In this document: positions 1-9,600 of the stretch, piece by piece
Layout: each line of letters starts with the position of its first letter
Numbering within the stretch: position 1 is the stretch's first letter
Assembly (NCBI GenBank): GCA_022824265.1
Contig: JAJEAG010000076.1
Location: 1-57,418 of the forward strand
Direction of reading: 5' to 3'
DNA: 57,418 bases
Source of the DNA: Candidatus Poribacteria bacterium
GTDB lineage: Bacteria; Poribacteria; WGA-4E; WGA-3G
Made by a program: the position numbers and the translations under genes
The notes under the pieces: generated by a model
Seen by the model: only the letters and a program-made list of their open reading frames with translations
Told to the model about the DNA's origin: nothing
The model's database searches: none

Positions 1-335
1 TGAGGGTCGTTTTACAGCACCAATGCTTTTTGGAGGTGCTTGTGATACACTTGCTTTCAATGCGTGGCTTGAGAATGTGCTGTGTCCGCTACTTAACGCA
101 TCCCATGTTGTCATATTGGATAATGCGTCTTTTCATAAAAGTCCACAGACAAAGAGATTGATTGCTGCCTGTGGTGCGAGTTTACTTTTTTTACCTCCGT
201 ATTCGCCTGAACTCAATCCTATTGAAAGAGATTTCGCGAACATAAAGCGTAAATGGGAATACAATAGCGAAGCGTCAATTGATGAAATCATAAAAATGTC
301 CAAGTAATTATGGAGTCCACTATAATACACTACCA
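1..335 (+). mobile_element. Right-hand end of an IS630-type insertion sequence (truncated by window edge)
   Basis: The stretch is occupied by the end of an IS630/Tc1-mariner-type transposase frame, followed by a short tail that runs straight into a gene lacking its 5' half. The outer boundary must lie between the transposase stop (307) and the point where the amine-oxidase-like homology starts (about 350). The other end is outside the window, so terminal inverted repeats and the TA target duplication typical of the family cannot be checked here. Confidence 0.6.
2..307 (+). CDS. IS630 family transposase, C-terminal part (5' end beyond window)
   Basis: This is the C-terminal half of a DDE transposase that would cut and paste the element. 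The frame is open to the left edge, reading E-G-R-F-T-A-P-M-L-F before the first internal Met at 23. Landmarks of the IS630 DDE_3 domain are visible: the second catalytic Asp in VVILDNASFHKS, then LLFLPPYSPELNPIERDFA with its Glu as the third acidic residue, and the closing IKRKW. The first catalytic Asp and the DNA-binding N-terminus lie outside the window. The 3' end looks intact, so the element may be whole, but only this third of the gene is visible. Confidence 0.85.
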   Translation, partial: EGRFTAPMLFGGACDTLAFNAWLENVLCPLLNASHVVILDNASFHKSPQTKRLIAACGASLLFLPPYSPELNPIERDFANIKRKWEYNSEASIDEIIKMSK

Positions 336-884
336 TTGACCCTTTCTATGCAAATCTTAGAACCCGCACCACCACAGGAACTCTATGCCATCGCCAAAAC
401 AATTAAATACCGTAACCTTAGATTATGTGTCTACTGCCTGAACATAGATTCTTTCTCTCCCAATGCCTCACTCTATTTTCCGAGTGATGAATTTCCATTT
501 ACGCGCTTGTATGAACCCAAAAACCGTAGTCCTTACATGGCACCAGAAGGACAAACGGTAATCGTGCTTGAAATACCTTGCTTTAATGAAGATTCCTTGT
601 GGAAAATGTCAGAGGAAGTACTACACTCTAAAGTCTGGGAAGCATTGAATCGAGTCAAGCCGCTAAATTCTGATGAAATCATTCATTATCAAACCTATAA
701 GCTGCCATTTGCTTATCCTGTACTTGAAGTTGGATTTGAAGAAAAAGTGGGGTGTCTCGTCAGTTACTTCAAGCAGTTTGAAAATATGTATCTTACAGGG
801 AGAAGTTCACTTTTCCAATATCTACATTTACATGATTTATTTAGGTCGGGGAGAGAAGTTGTAGAACGGATTGTACATACATAA
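336..884 (+). pseudogene. 5'-truncated FAD-dependent amine oxidase / protoporphyrinogen-oxidase-like protein
   Basis: The readable part is the C-terminal half of a flavin amine-oxidase-type oxidoreductase (NAD(P)-binding Rossmann plus amine-oxidase fold). Family-like stretches are RLYEPKNRSPYMAPEG, a central VIVLEIPCF strand, a late FAYPVLEVGFEEK segment, and NMYLTGRSSLFQYLHLHD near the end, where the family has its second FAD contact (GRxGxFxY). The N-terminal dinucleotide-binding GxGxxG half is missing. The frame runs open back into the insertion-sequence tail, so the TTG at 336 is only the first available start. The simplest reading is that the IS630 element inserted into this gene and left a dead 3' fragment. 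If 5' sequence exists on the far side of the IS, it would be outside the window. Confidence 0.7.
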
Positions 885-931
885 TTAGTCTACATTTTAC
901 ATCACGCAAGGATGTTATTAGCATTAGAAAC

Positions 932-970
932 AATTAACGCCAAATGCATGTATGGCATTTGGCGTTAATT
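932..970. terminator. Perfect 16-bp hairpin between convergent genes
   Basis: AATTAACGCCAAATGC at 932-947 is exactly complementary to 955-970, with a 7-nt loop. It lies between the end of the truncated oxidase gene (plus) and the end of rpoC (minus). T-rich sequence follows on the plus side (ACTTTATTC) and a shorter run on the minus side (GTTTCT), so it could end transcription both ways. It is most likely the rpoBC terminator. Confidence 0.65.
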
Positions 971-1000
971 ACTTTATTCAAAAAACAGTTTATCTTATGA

Positions 1001-4000
1001 CTAATCTTCAACAATTTCAGCGATTTGCTCAGGAATTTCTTCTGGAATTGCTTCCGAATCTTGTTCCTCAATTGCGTCATAAGATACATCAAGTTCCTGC
1101 CACTGAGAGAAACCGGTTCCTGCGGGGATAAGTCGTCCGAGGATGACGTTCTCTTTCAGACCCGTCAGCATGTCAGTTTGACCTTCAACAGCGGCATCAG
1201 TTAGGACTTTAGGTGTCTGCTGGAAACTCGCTGCAGAAATGAAACTATCCGTGCTCAACGAAGCTTTACTAATACTTTGCAGGACAGGTTCACCTGTTGC
1301 GGGGATACCACCATCTTGCTCAACGCGTCTGTTTTCTGCATGGAACTTGACTCTTGTGACTTCATCATTCGCGTAGAACGTCGTATCACCGACAGTTAGA
1401 ATACGTATCTTTTGAAGCATCTGACGCACAATCACTTCCACGTGTTTGTCGTTGATTGTGTTGGTTCCATAGACAGTCTGCACTTCATCAACGAGATATG
1501 TCCACAGTGCTTCTTCACCTTCGAGAGAATGCCCATTCAACGTCGTTCTACCGATTGCAAGGATATCGTGTGGATTGAGATATCCGTCTGTTAAGGGTTG
1601 ACCCGCTTCCACCCAGTCGCCATCGTCTACACGGCGTTTCTCGTCCGGTATAGAATATAACCGACTTCTTGCAGCATCATCTACGATGCGGTATTGGGGG
1701 ACACCCGCTTTCTGTCCAGTGAGTTGGATACGTCCATCAATCTCAGCGATTTCGGCAGCATCCTCACGTTTTGGACGACGTGCTTCAAAAAGTTCGGTCA
1801 CACGTGGGATACCGACAACAATGTCAAGGTTAGTAGTTTTTTCGTGCAATTCTGCTAACGGTTGTTGAGCTCTGACTTCCTCACCATTTTTCACAGAAAC
1901 GGAATATCCAGCGGGAATAAGGTGTGATTTGTGTCCACCATCTGGATTTATGATTTCTATCCGGAATGTTTCGATGAGACCGTCAACATCAACACCCGTG
2001 TATTGTTCAAGAGCTGTGTTATATTCCCAGTCTTTTAGATCTTGTCCAATTTTGAGTGTGCAGTTCGGATGCAATACTTTTGTTACCTGATAGGTATTCC
2101 TTGAAGTGGATGATACTTCTTTTTTGTAGTCTGTATCACTGAGGATTTCACCTACTTTAACTTCCGCATCCGATGCGTTAACTTTCGTCACCTTATATAC
2201 GCGCTCAGTATCAAAACCCTTATAGAGACGTTGTGCGCGTTTATATTCAGTTTCATCAATTTGCTGTCCTGCGGTGAACTGACATTCTTCATGATGAACA
2301 GCAAGTACATGATACACAAGTTTTAATTCGGGCAGTGGTGTATCTGTATCTCGGTGCTGTTTAACGAGTAATTTGTAGTCAGCCTCAACTAATACTTCTT
2401 CAGTTTCATCACCATCAACAATTCGTATGTAAAGTTTCTCAAAATCAAATCCTTTATAATTGCGACGATAACGGTTTGACTCAGATTGTGTGATGAGTTC
2501 ATCTACAGGTACTGGAAAGTCTGGGTGATGTGAGGCAACAACGCGATATAACCGTTCAACTTCAAAAGCGTCTTCATTTTTTATCACATTTACTTCAAAT
2601 CCTGGATAAACCTTTAACACTGCTTTTTTCTCATTTTCTGTGAGCAGCGTTTCGGGATCTAAATTACATTCTGGATGATGCACAGCAGTTATTCGATATT
2701 TTAATCGTTCAGCAGTAAATCCGCTGAATTTATCCTGGAGTGCCTCTAACTTATCAATTTCAACGAGTTCTCCCGGCTTTAACGGACATTCTGAATGCGT
2801 AACATGTGTGACTCTGCATTGCGGTGTTGAGGGACGTTGGACATCAAATGCTTTGTGCATTTCTTGTAGCCGACGGAATTCTGCGGCAGACAATTCCTCA
2901 CCAACTTCTGTCTCAATACCTTCACTAACCTCAGTCACAGTATACACAGGTTCACTGAGTTCTAGATGGTATTGACTTTCTTCCTCTGGTGTAAGTAACT
3001 TACCTTCCTTATATGGACAACTTGAATGCGTTACCGACTTAATTAGAAACTTCATTTCAGCAGTAACACTGTTCTGCTTTTGTAAATATTCGCTTTCAGT
3101 CAGTGTAGTGCCATCATCTGTTAGGTACACCCATTCACCGTCAAAAGGTCGAATTTCCGCACGCCAAGTTTCTGCTTCACTATCTGTCAGCATCGTACCA
3201 GGTTTCAGAGATGTTTCTGGATGTTTTACACTCTCAACCCGATAAAGTGCTTCAGAGCATCGTAAAAGGGAGAACATTTGTGAAAACTTAACATATTCAT
3301 GCTCCGTTAGATACTGCCGCTCTTGTAACGAAATATCTTTTCCTGCATTCGCCTCAACGACATCAGGACGGTTCACTTTCGCTACCTGATATACGATGTT
3401 TTCCACCTCAAATCCGGGAAAACGTTCAAGGTTTTCCTGGTATTGTTTCTCAGTGAGAAGTTCGTCGGGTTGCAACTTACATTCAGGGTGTTCGACAGTT
3501 TTGACTTTATACTTTGCTTGGTCAAGATGTTCAGCGACTTGTTGTGCAATAAAAAGTCCGCTTTCTTCACGGACGGTGCGTCCTGGGATGAAATCTCGGT
3601 ATCGCACAGTTCCTGCTGACTTAGCCAGTATCTTTCGTGCGAGCCCTTCACTCACATCTTCAACCACACCACCTGTATGGAACGTCCGCATCGTCAACTG
3701 TGTGCCGGGTTCACCGATAGATTGTGCTGCAATAATGCCGATAGCTTCTCCGACATTAACGAGTTGTCCTGATGTTAAATCCGCACCGTAGCAGGTTGCA
3801 CAGACACCTTTCTCCGCTTCGCATGTCAGTATTGATCTAACTCGTACACTTGGAACTTCAACTTCTTCTATAACTTGTGCAATCTGTGGCGTAATTAAAG
3901 TATCACTTTCGACCATAATTTCTTCTGTCGTTGGATGTAGCACAGGTTCCACCGTAACACGTCCACTGATTTTGAAACTAATTGAACCAGCATCTGTGGT

Positions 4001-6604
4001 AAACTTGAGGATACCGTGTGTTGTGCCACAATCTTCTTCAGTAATCATAACATCTTGTGCGACATCAACAAGTTTCCGCGTGAGATAGCCTGATGCTGCT
4101 GTTTTCATAGCAGTATCCACCAACCCTTTACGTGAACCGTAGGTTGAGGTAAAGTAATCAAGCACATCTAATCCTTCCCGATAAGAGGATTGGATCGGCG
4201 TGGATAAAATTTCACCACTTTGTTTAGACTTCAATCCAACGATAGCACTAATTTGCGTGAATGGATTTTTACGTGCACGTGCACCACTGTCTGCCATCAA
4301 ATGAACGGGACTGAAACCTTCTACTTCTTTCCCTTGTTCAACCAGATGTGTTTCTGTTTCAGGAAGAACAGTGAACAGTGTTTCTCCTACTTCGTTAACT
4401 GCGTTAGACCATATTCTAATCTTCTGGTTCTCCAATTCCTCCACCTCAAGATTTTCTTGTGCATAGAGAAGTTCAATTTGTTTTCTTGCTTCAGAGAGAA
4501 TCTTTTCCTTTTCAGGTGGTATCAGATAGTCTTTTATTCCAGGAGAGATACCGCTGCGGGTAGCATACTCAAAACTAAGTTTCTGTAATCTATCCAACAG
4601 TGATACAGTTTCGGCGGTGCCAAGTTCGTTGAAACATGTTTTGATAAGTTCTGACAAACGCCTGCCGCGCGCCTCTTCATTGAAGAACGGCAATTCGAGA
4701 CCTGTTACTTCATCTTTCCATAGAAGTGAAGCAGATCCGTTTGTATGTGGAAGTACTTCATTAAAGATTACGCGTCCGACGGTTGTTAGAATCGGTTCAC
4801 GTACACCTTTAAAGAAAAGCACAACGGAATCATGCAGTTTGAGAGTTCCGCAACCGTGCGCGTGTGTTACTTCATCCAAAGTTGTAAAACGCCGTTTCGC
4901 CCAAACTTCGTTTTCCAATTTTGCAAACGTAGTCTTTTTCTTTGTCTTCTCAGTGTATGCAGCGTGTAACTGTTCCGCTCGTTTTTGATGTTCCGGGAGG
5001 TGTTTCGTTAGAAAACTCGCTCCCAAAATCATATCAAGTTCTGGTACTGAAATTGGTTCTCCATGTGAAGGCTTGAGTATATTTCCACTGCTCAGCAGCA
5101 ACATCTTTGCTTCGGTCCGTGCTTCAATAGACAGTGGCACATGAACTGCCATCTGGTCCCCATCAAAGTCAGCATTAAACGCTTTACAAACAAGCGGTGG
5201 AATTCGAATTGATTTTCCCTCAACAAGCACCGGCATGAACGCTTGTATACCAAGACGGTGGAGTGTTGGCGGACGATTTAACAATACCGGATGATCAGCG
5301 ATAACCTCTTCCAATGCTTCCCAGACAGGTGAGTCTGGTGTAACGTGTTCGGTCAAGTATTTTCCGCGTTTGATAGTCTGTACTTCTCCAGATGTCAAAA
5401 GTTTCTCTATAATAAATGGCTTGAAGAGTTCAACAGCCATTAATTTCGGTAATCCACACTGATGAAGTTCTAATTCTGGACCTACGACAATCACACTTCT
5501 ACCGGAATAGTCTACCCGTTTTCCAAGCAAGTTCTGACGGAACCTTCCGACTTTACCTTTGAGGATATCGGACAAAGATTTGAGTGCGCGTTTACCAGGA
5601 CCTGTTACACGTCGTCCATGTCTGCCGTTATCCAGAAATGCATCAACAGATTCTTGTAGCATCCGTTTCTCGTTACGCAGGATAACTTCTGGCGACCGAA
5701 GGTCAATAAGTTTCTGTAGACGGTTATTCCTGTTGATGACGCGACGGTATAGATCGTTGAGGTCACTTGTTGCGAATCTACCACCTTCCAGAGATACTAA
5801 AGGACGGAGGTCAGGACTAATGACTGGGAGGACGTCAAGAATCATCCAGTCAGGTTGCATTTCTGCCTTGTCAAAACCGGCGACCATTTTGAGCTGCTTA
5901 GAGAGTTTTACTTTTTTCTGATGACTTGATGTAGCCTCAAGTTCCTCTCTAAACTTTTTCACATCTTCCGGTAGATCAATATTGCGAAGTAGTTCCTGGA
6001 TCGCTTCCGCACCAGTTCCCGCTTTAAACGATTCTGGGTGTTCACGTAACTTAGTATGTACTTCTAATTCGGTGAGTATATCTTTTACTGCTAAGCCACA
6101 ACTGTCATCCATCACCTCTGTGACGATAAATGCATCAAAGTATAGCACACGTTCAACTTGTCGGGAGGCAAGTTCAAGAAATGTTCCGAGACGCGACGGT
6201 ATCCCTTTGAAAAACCATATATGCGAGACTGGGGTTGCAAGTTTGATATAACCGAGTCGTTCTCTACGGACTTGGGATTTTGTCACTTCAACGCCGCACT
6301 GGTCACAAATCAGACCTTTGTGCTTAATCCGTTTATACTTCCCACAACTACATTCAAAATCCTTTTGAGGACCGAATGTAGCTTCACAGAACAGACCTTG
6401 ATGTTCAGGACGAAAACTACGGTAATTGATCGTTTCCGCTTTCTTTATTTCACCGCAATCACAAGTGCCTTTTTCTGGACACGACCATGTATCATTTGCT
6501 GGATTTCGTCGTTTACAAGATGTGCGTTTTGCCCATTCTTTTATCTGCTCAGGTGAGGCGATACTGATAGATATACGATTAAAACGATTCTCTTTGTCTG
6601 CCAT
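1001..6604 (-). CDS. rpoC: RNA polymerase beta' subunit with a giant repeat insertion
   Basis: This is the catalytic beta' subunit of RNA polymerase: 1867 residues against about 1400 in E. coli. The N-terminal zinc site is present (CSCGKYKR...ICDQCGVEV), as is the active-site loop NADFDGDQ with catalytic Asp479, Asp481 and Asp483. The bridge-helix/trigger-loop stretch MRTFHTGG (972-979) is there, and the second zinc site appears as EEDCGT plus [13 protein letters not shown]. The C-terminal [15 protein letters not shown] begins at Gly1598. Between TFHTGG and GIPRV, about 620 residues replace the roughly 200 of E. coli SI3. An unusual Cys-rich insertion (C30, C42, C48, C50) precedes the normal start of homology. 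AAGGAG lies just ahead of the ATG. It follows rpoB by 95 bp and is surely co-transcribed with it. Confidence 0.98.
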   Translation of the reverse strand: MADKENRFNRISISIASPEQIKEWAKRTSCKRRNPANDTWSCPEKGTCDCGEIKKAETINYRSFRPEHQGLFCEATFGPQKDFECSCGKYKRIKHKGLICDQCGVEVTKSQVRRERLGYIKLATPVSHIWFFKGIPSRLGTFLELASRQVERVLYFDAFIVTEVMDDSCGLAVKDILTELEVHTKLREHPESFKAGTGAEAIQELLRNIDLPEDVKKFREELEATSSHQKKVKLSKQLKMVAGFDKAEMQPDWMILDVLPVISPDLRPLVSLEGGRFATSDLNDLYRRVINRNNRLQKLIDLRSPEVILRNEKRMLQESVDAFLDNGRHGRRVTGPGKRALKSLSDILKGKVGRFRQNLLGKRVDYSGRSVIVVGPELELHQCGLPKLMAVELFKPFIIEKLLTSGEVQTIKRGKYLTEHVTPDSPVWEALEEVIADHPVLLNRPPTLHRLGIQAFMPVLVEGKSIRIPPLVCKAFNADFDGDQMAVHVPLSIEARTEAKMLLLSSGNILKPSHGEPISVPELDMILGASFLTKHLPEHQKRAEQLHAAYTEKTKKKTTFAKLENEVWAKRRFTTLDEVTHAHGCGTLKLHDSVVLFFKGVREPILTTVGRVIFNEVLPHTNGSASLLWKDEVTGLELPFFNEEARGRRLSELIKTCFNELGTAETVSLLDRLQKLSFEYATRSGISPGIKDYLIPPEKEKILSEARKQIELLYAQENLEVEELENQKIRIWSNAVNEVGETLFTVLPETETHLVEQGKEVEGFSPVHLMADSGARARKNPFTQISAIVGLKSKQSGEILSTPIQSSYREGLDVLDYFTSTYGSRKGLVDTAMKTAASGYLTRKLVDVAQDVMITEEDCGTTHGILKFTTDAGSISFKISGRVTVEPVLHPTTEEIMVESDTLITPQIAQVIEEVEVPSVRVRSILTCEAEKGVCATCYGADLTSGQLVNVGEAIGIIAAQSIGEPGTQLTMRTFHTGGVVEDVSEGLARKILAKSAGTVRYRDFIPGRTVREESGLFIAQQVAEHLDQAKYKVKTVEHPECKLQPDELLTEKQYQENLERFPGFEVENIVYQVAKVNRPDVVEANAGKDISLQERQYLTEHEYVKFSQMFSLLRCSEALYRVESVKHPETSLKPGTMLTDSEAETWRAEIRPFDGEWVYLTDDGTTLTESEYLQKQNSVTAEMKFLIKSVTHSSCPYKEGKLLTPEEESQYHLELSEPVYTVTEVSEGIETEVGEELSAAEFRRLQEMHKAFDVQRPSTPQCRVTHVTHSECPLKPGELVEIDKLEALQDKFSGFTAERLKYRITAVHHPECNLDPETLLTENEKKAVLKVYPGFEVNVIKNEDAFEVERLYRVVASHHPDFPVPVDELITQSESNRYRRNYKGFDFEKLYIRIVDGDETEEVLVEADYKLLVKQHRDTDTPLPELKLVYHVLAVHHEECQFTAGQQIDETEYKRAQRLYKGFDTERVYKVTKVNASDAEVKVGEILSDTDYKKEVSSTSRNTYQVTKVLHPNCTLKIGQDLKDWEYNTALEQYTGVDVDGLIETFRIEIINPDGGHKSHLIPAGYSVSVKNGEEVRAQQPLAELHEKTTNLDIVVGIPRVTELFEARRPKREDAAEIAEIDGRIQLTGQKAGVPQYRIVDDAARSRLYSIPDEKRRVDDGDWVEAGQPLTDGYLNPHDILAIGRTTLNGHSLEGEEALWTYLVDEVQTVYGTNTINDKHVEVIVRQMLQKIRILTVGDTTFYANDEVTRVKFHAENRRVEQDGGIPATGEPVLQSISKASLSTDSFISAASFQQTPKVLTDAAVEGQTDMLTGLKENVILGRLIPAGTGFSQWQELDVSYDAIEEQDSEAIPEEIPEQIAEIVED
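1970..3517 (-). repeat. About twelve tandem ~40-residue repeats nested in the RpoC trigger-loop insertion
   Basis: RpoC residues of about 1030-1545 consist of degenerate repeats with the pattern Y-x-V-x-x-V-x-H-P-E-C-x-L-x-x-G-x-x-L-T-E-x-E-Y, then a basic/acidic helix and Y-x-G-F-x-x-E. Clear units begin [33 protein letters not shown] and [11 protein letters not shown]; a few units have lost the Cys. The flanks look like ordinary SI3 sandwich-barrel sequence: [15 protein letters not shown] before, and [11 protein letters not shown]...[16 protein letters not shown] after. The repeats therefore appear nested inside an ancestral SI3-type domain rather than replacing it. The frame is unbroken and there are no splice signals. 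Fold and function are unknown. Confidence 0.85.
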
Positions 6605-6699
6605 TGTTCATGCTCCTTATAATATAATAGTGTCAGTTATCAGTTAAGAGGTACTAAATAATAAATCTACTTCTATAACCGATAACTGACAAAAGATAA

Positions 6700-9600
6700 C
6701 TATTCGGTATCGTCGGTGTCCCATGTCAGTTTCAAAGGCGGTTCATCTTCTATGGGTTCCATTGTATCCAATGTATGTAAGAGTGGGAAGTCGGTATCGT
6801 GAAGTCCTGCTTGTTCCGTGTCAGCATCTGACGGATCCCCCTCAGTTAATTCCACATTTAAACCGAGACTCTGCAGTTCTCTGACTAATACATTGAATGA
6901 TTCAGGAGTTCCGGGTTTCATAGGACTTTGCCCTTTTACAATAGATTCATAGATTTTGGTTCTACCTTTAACATCATCGGATTTGATGGTCAACATCTCT
7001 TGCAGGGTATGTGCAGCACCATAAGCTTCTAATGCCCACACCTCCATTTCACCGAGACGTTGTCCACCATGCTGTGCTTTACCGCCAAGTGGTTGCTGTG
7101 TTACCAGCGAGTAAGGTCCTGTCGACCGCGCATGCATCTTATCAGCAACAAGGTGATTCAATTTGAGGAAATAGACATAGCCAACAGTCACTTCCTGTCC
7201 GAACGGTTCACCAGTGCGTCCATCGTATAAAACACTTTTTCCGGTCTCCTTGACGTTATCCGGTAAATCCGTTTTATCCAGCATGTCAAACACTTCATCT
7301 TCCGTAGCACCATCAAATACGGGTGAGGAAATGTGTAATCCGAGCTCCTTGCATGCTAACCCTAAGTGAATTTCAAGGATTTGACCAACATTCATTCGAG
7401 AAGGCACACCGAGAGGATTTAAAACAATATCCACTGGTGTACCATCTGGCATGTAGGGCATATCTTCTTCAGGAAGTATCTTTGCCACCACGCCTTTATT
7501 ACCATAACGTCCTGCCATTTTATCTCCAACAGAGATAGGACGGCGGCTTGCAACATAAACTTTCACGAGTTTTAATACACCCGGTTTCAGTTCTTCACCA
7601 GCATCAAGCTTTTCCAAAGCATCATTTTTTTCCTTGGTATAGGCATCAATGCGACCTTTAGCAAGTTCTTGTAGGCTTTTTATATAGGTAGATGCATCTT
7701 TGTCAGTAACTTGAAGCGTTTCCAGTTCGCTTTTTGACAGTGTTTCCAGATACTCACGCGTCAATACATCACCTGCATTCAATTGTGTGGGTGTTTCGCT
7801 GTTGTCTGTACCTTCGCTGTCATTAGCAACCTCAAAAGTCGTTGGATATGCAAGTTCTTTGTTAATCAAAGTCTCGCGTAGTCCTTCAGTAAGACGTTCT
7901 AATACCTGTTGACACTGTTCCTGATATGTCTGCTCAATCTTTTTACGTTGTGCATCCTGCCTCCATGCCGTTCGTTCGCTATTAGGTGTCGCCTGTCGAG
8001 AGAACACCTTCACATCAATAACCACACCTTCAACGCCAGGACGTGTATATGCGGATGCATCTTTGACCTCCTTGACTTTTTCTCCGAAAATAGCCCGTAG
8101 GAGTTTTTCCTCTGGACCAGATTCACTTTCTCCTTTCGGAGATATTTTACCAACGAGTATACTACCTGTACCAACGACACTCCCTATCCGAATGATGCCT
8201 TCATCATCAAGTTGTGCAAGACTTCGAGGAGACATGTTCGGTATATCACGGGTAATCTCCTCGTCTCCCATCTTCGTTTGCCTCGCTGCAACTTCAAATT
8301 CTTCAATATGGATAGAGGTAAATGTATCGTTCTTGATAAGTGATTCACTGATGAGGATTGAATCCTCAAAGTTATGTCCACCCCACGGCATGTAGGCACA
8401 TAGAATATTTCTTCCGAGAGCAAGTTCACCACCTTCTGTAGCAGTGCCATCTGCAATTACATCTCCAGCCTCCACAACATCTCCGATATCCACGCGCGGA
8501 CGTTGATGAATGCAAGTACCACTGTTGCTTCGTTTGAAATTTTTCAGTTTATATACATCGTAACCCATTTCACTGAAAGTGTTTTCACCCTCTTCCAGAT
8601 GTAGTGCTTGTCCAGTACGTATCAGTATTTCTTCTGCATCAACGCTGGAAACAACACCTCCACGATTTGCAACAACCATCGCATTTGCATCGCGTGCAGC
8701 CCGATGTTCCATACCTGTGCCAACCCACGGTGCCTCCGGACAAATCAACGGAACAGCCTGACGTTGGTGGTTTGCCCCCATTAACGCACGGTTGGCATCT
8801 TCATGTTCTAAGAAGGGTACAAGTGCTGCAGAGACACCAACAATCTGTTGAGGCGCAATCCCAATGTAGTCAATCTCTTTTATGTCGCGTTCAATTACCT
8901 CTTCACCTTTGCGGCTGCGTAAACTTTTTGATCTACTGTCCTTTGCGATTGCGTCAGCAGGAGCAATGTTGTATTTGTCTTCCGCATCTGCAGTTAGATA
9001 TTCAACATCTTTAGAGAAAAAACGTGGATACTTTTCACATGCCAGTTTATATTCAGTTTCAGAAATAAGAGCACCAACCTTCAATGAACAATCTGGATGG
9101 TTAACCTCAATTATTTTTCTGTAATGTTCACTTTCTAATCCATCCCATGTTTTGAGTTTTTCCCATTCTATGGGAGTAAGTTCATCCCCCTCCTTGGGAG
9201 ATTGATATTTCTTATATACCTTCTCATATTCTGTATCCGTTACAAAATGATTAACCATATTCAAACATATTGGATTAAAAACTTTGTTGATTTGTTTACC
9301 TTGTTCTGTCTCTAAACCAACCCATGTTTTAAGAAGATTTACTCTTCTGGTCCTGGTGATTAAATCATCTTGTTTCACTTTACATTCATAATCCTTGCGT
9401 GTTTCTTGATATTTTGTATGAGAGATAACCTGCCCAATCTTTAGTGAACACTCTCTATTGTTAACCTCAGTAATACGCCATCGAAGTCCAGGTTTTAGTC
9501 CCTCCCATGTATCAATCAGATTTTTCCACTCATCCGGAGTGAATTCATCACCAAGTTCCACACAACATTTCTCATATTTCAATCCTTTCCAAGTCCTACT

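Noticed and set aside
3382-3651. Short ORFs antisense or out of frame within rpoB, rpoC and groEL
   Set aside because: They follow the codon pattern of the main genes on the opposite strand and show no family features.
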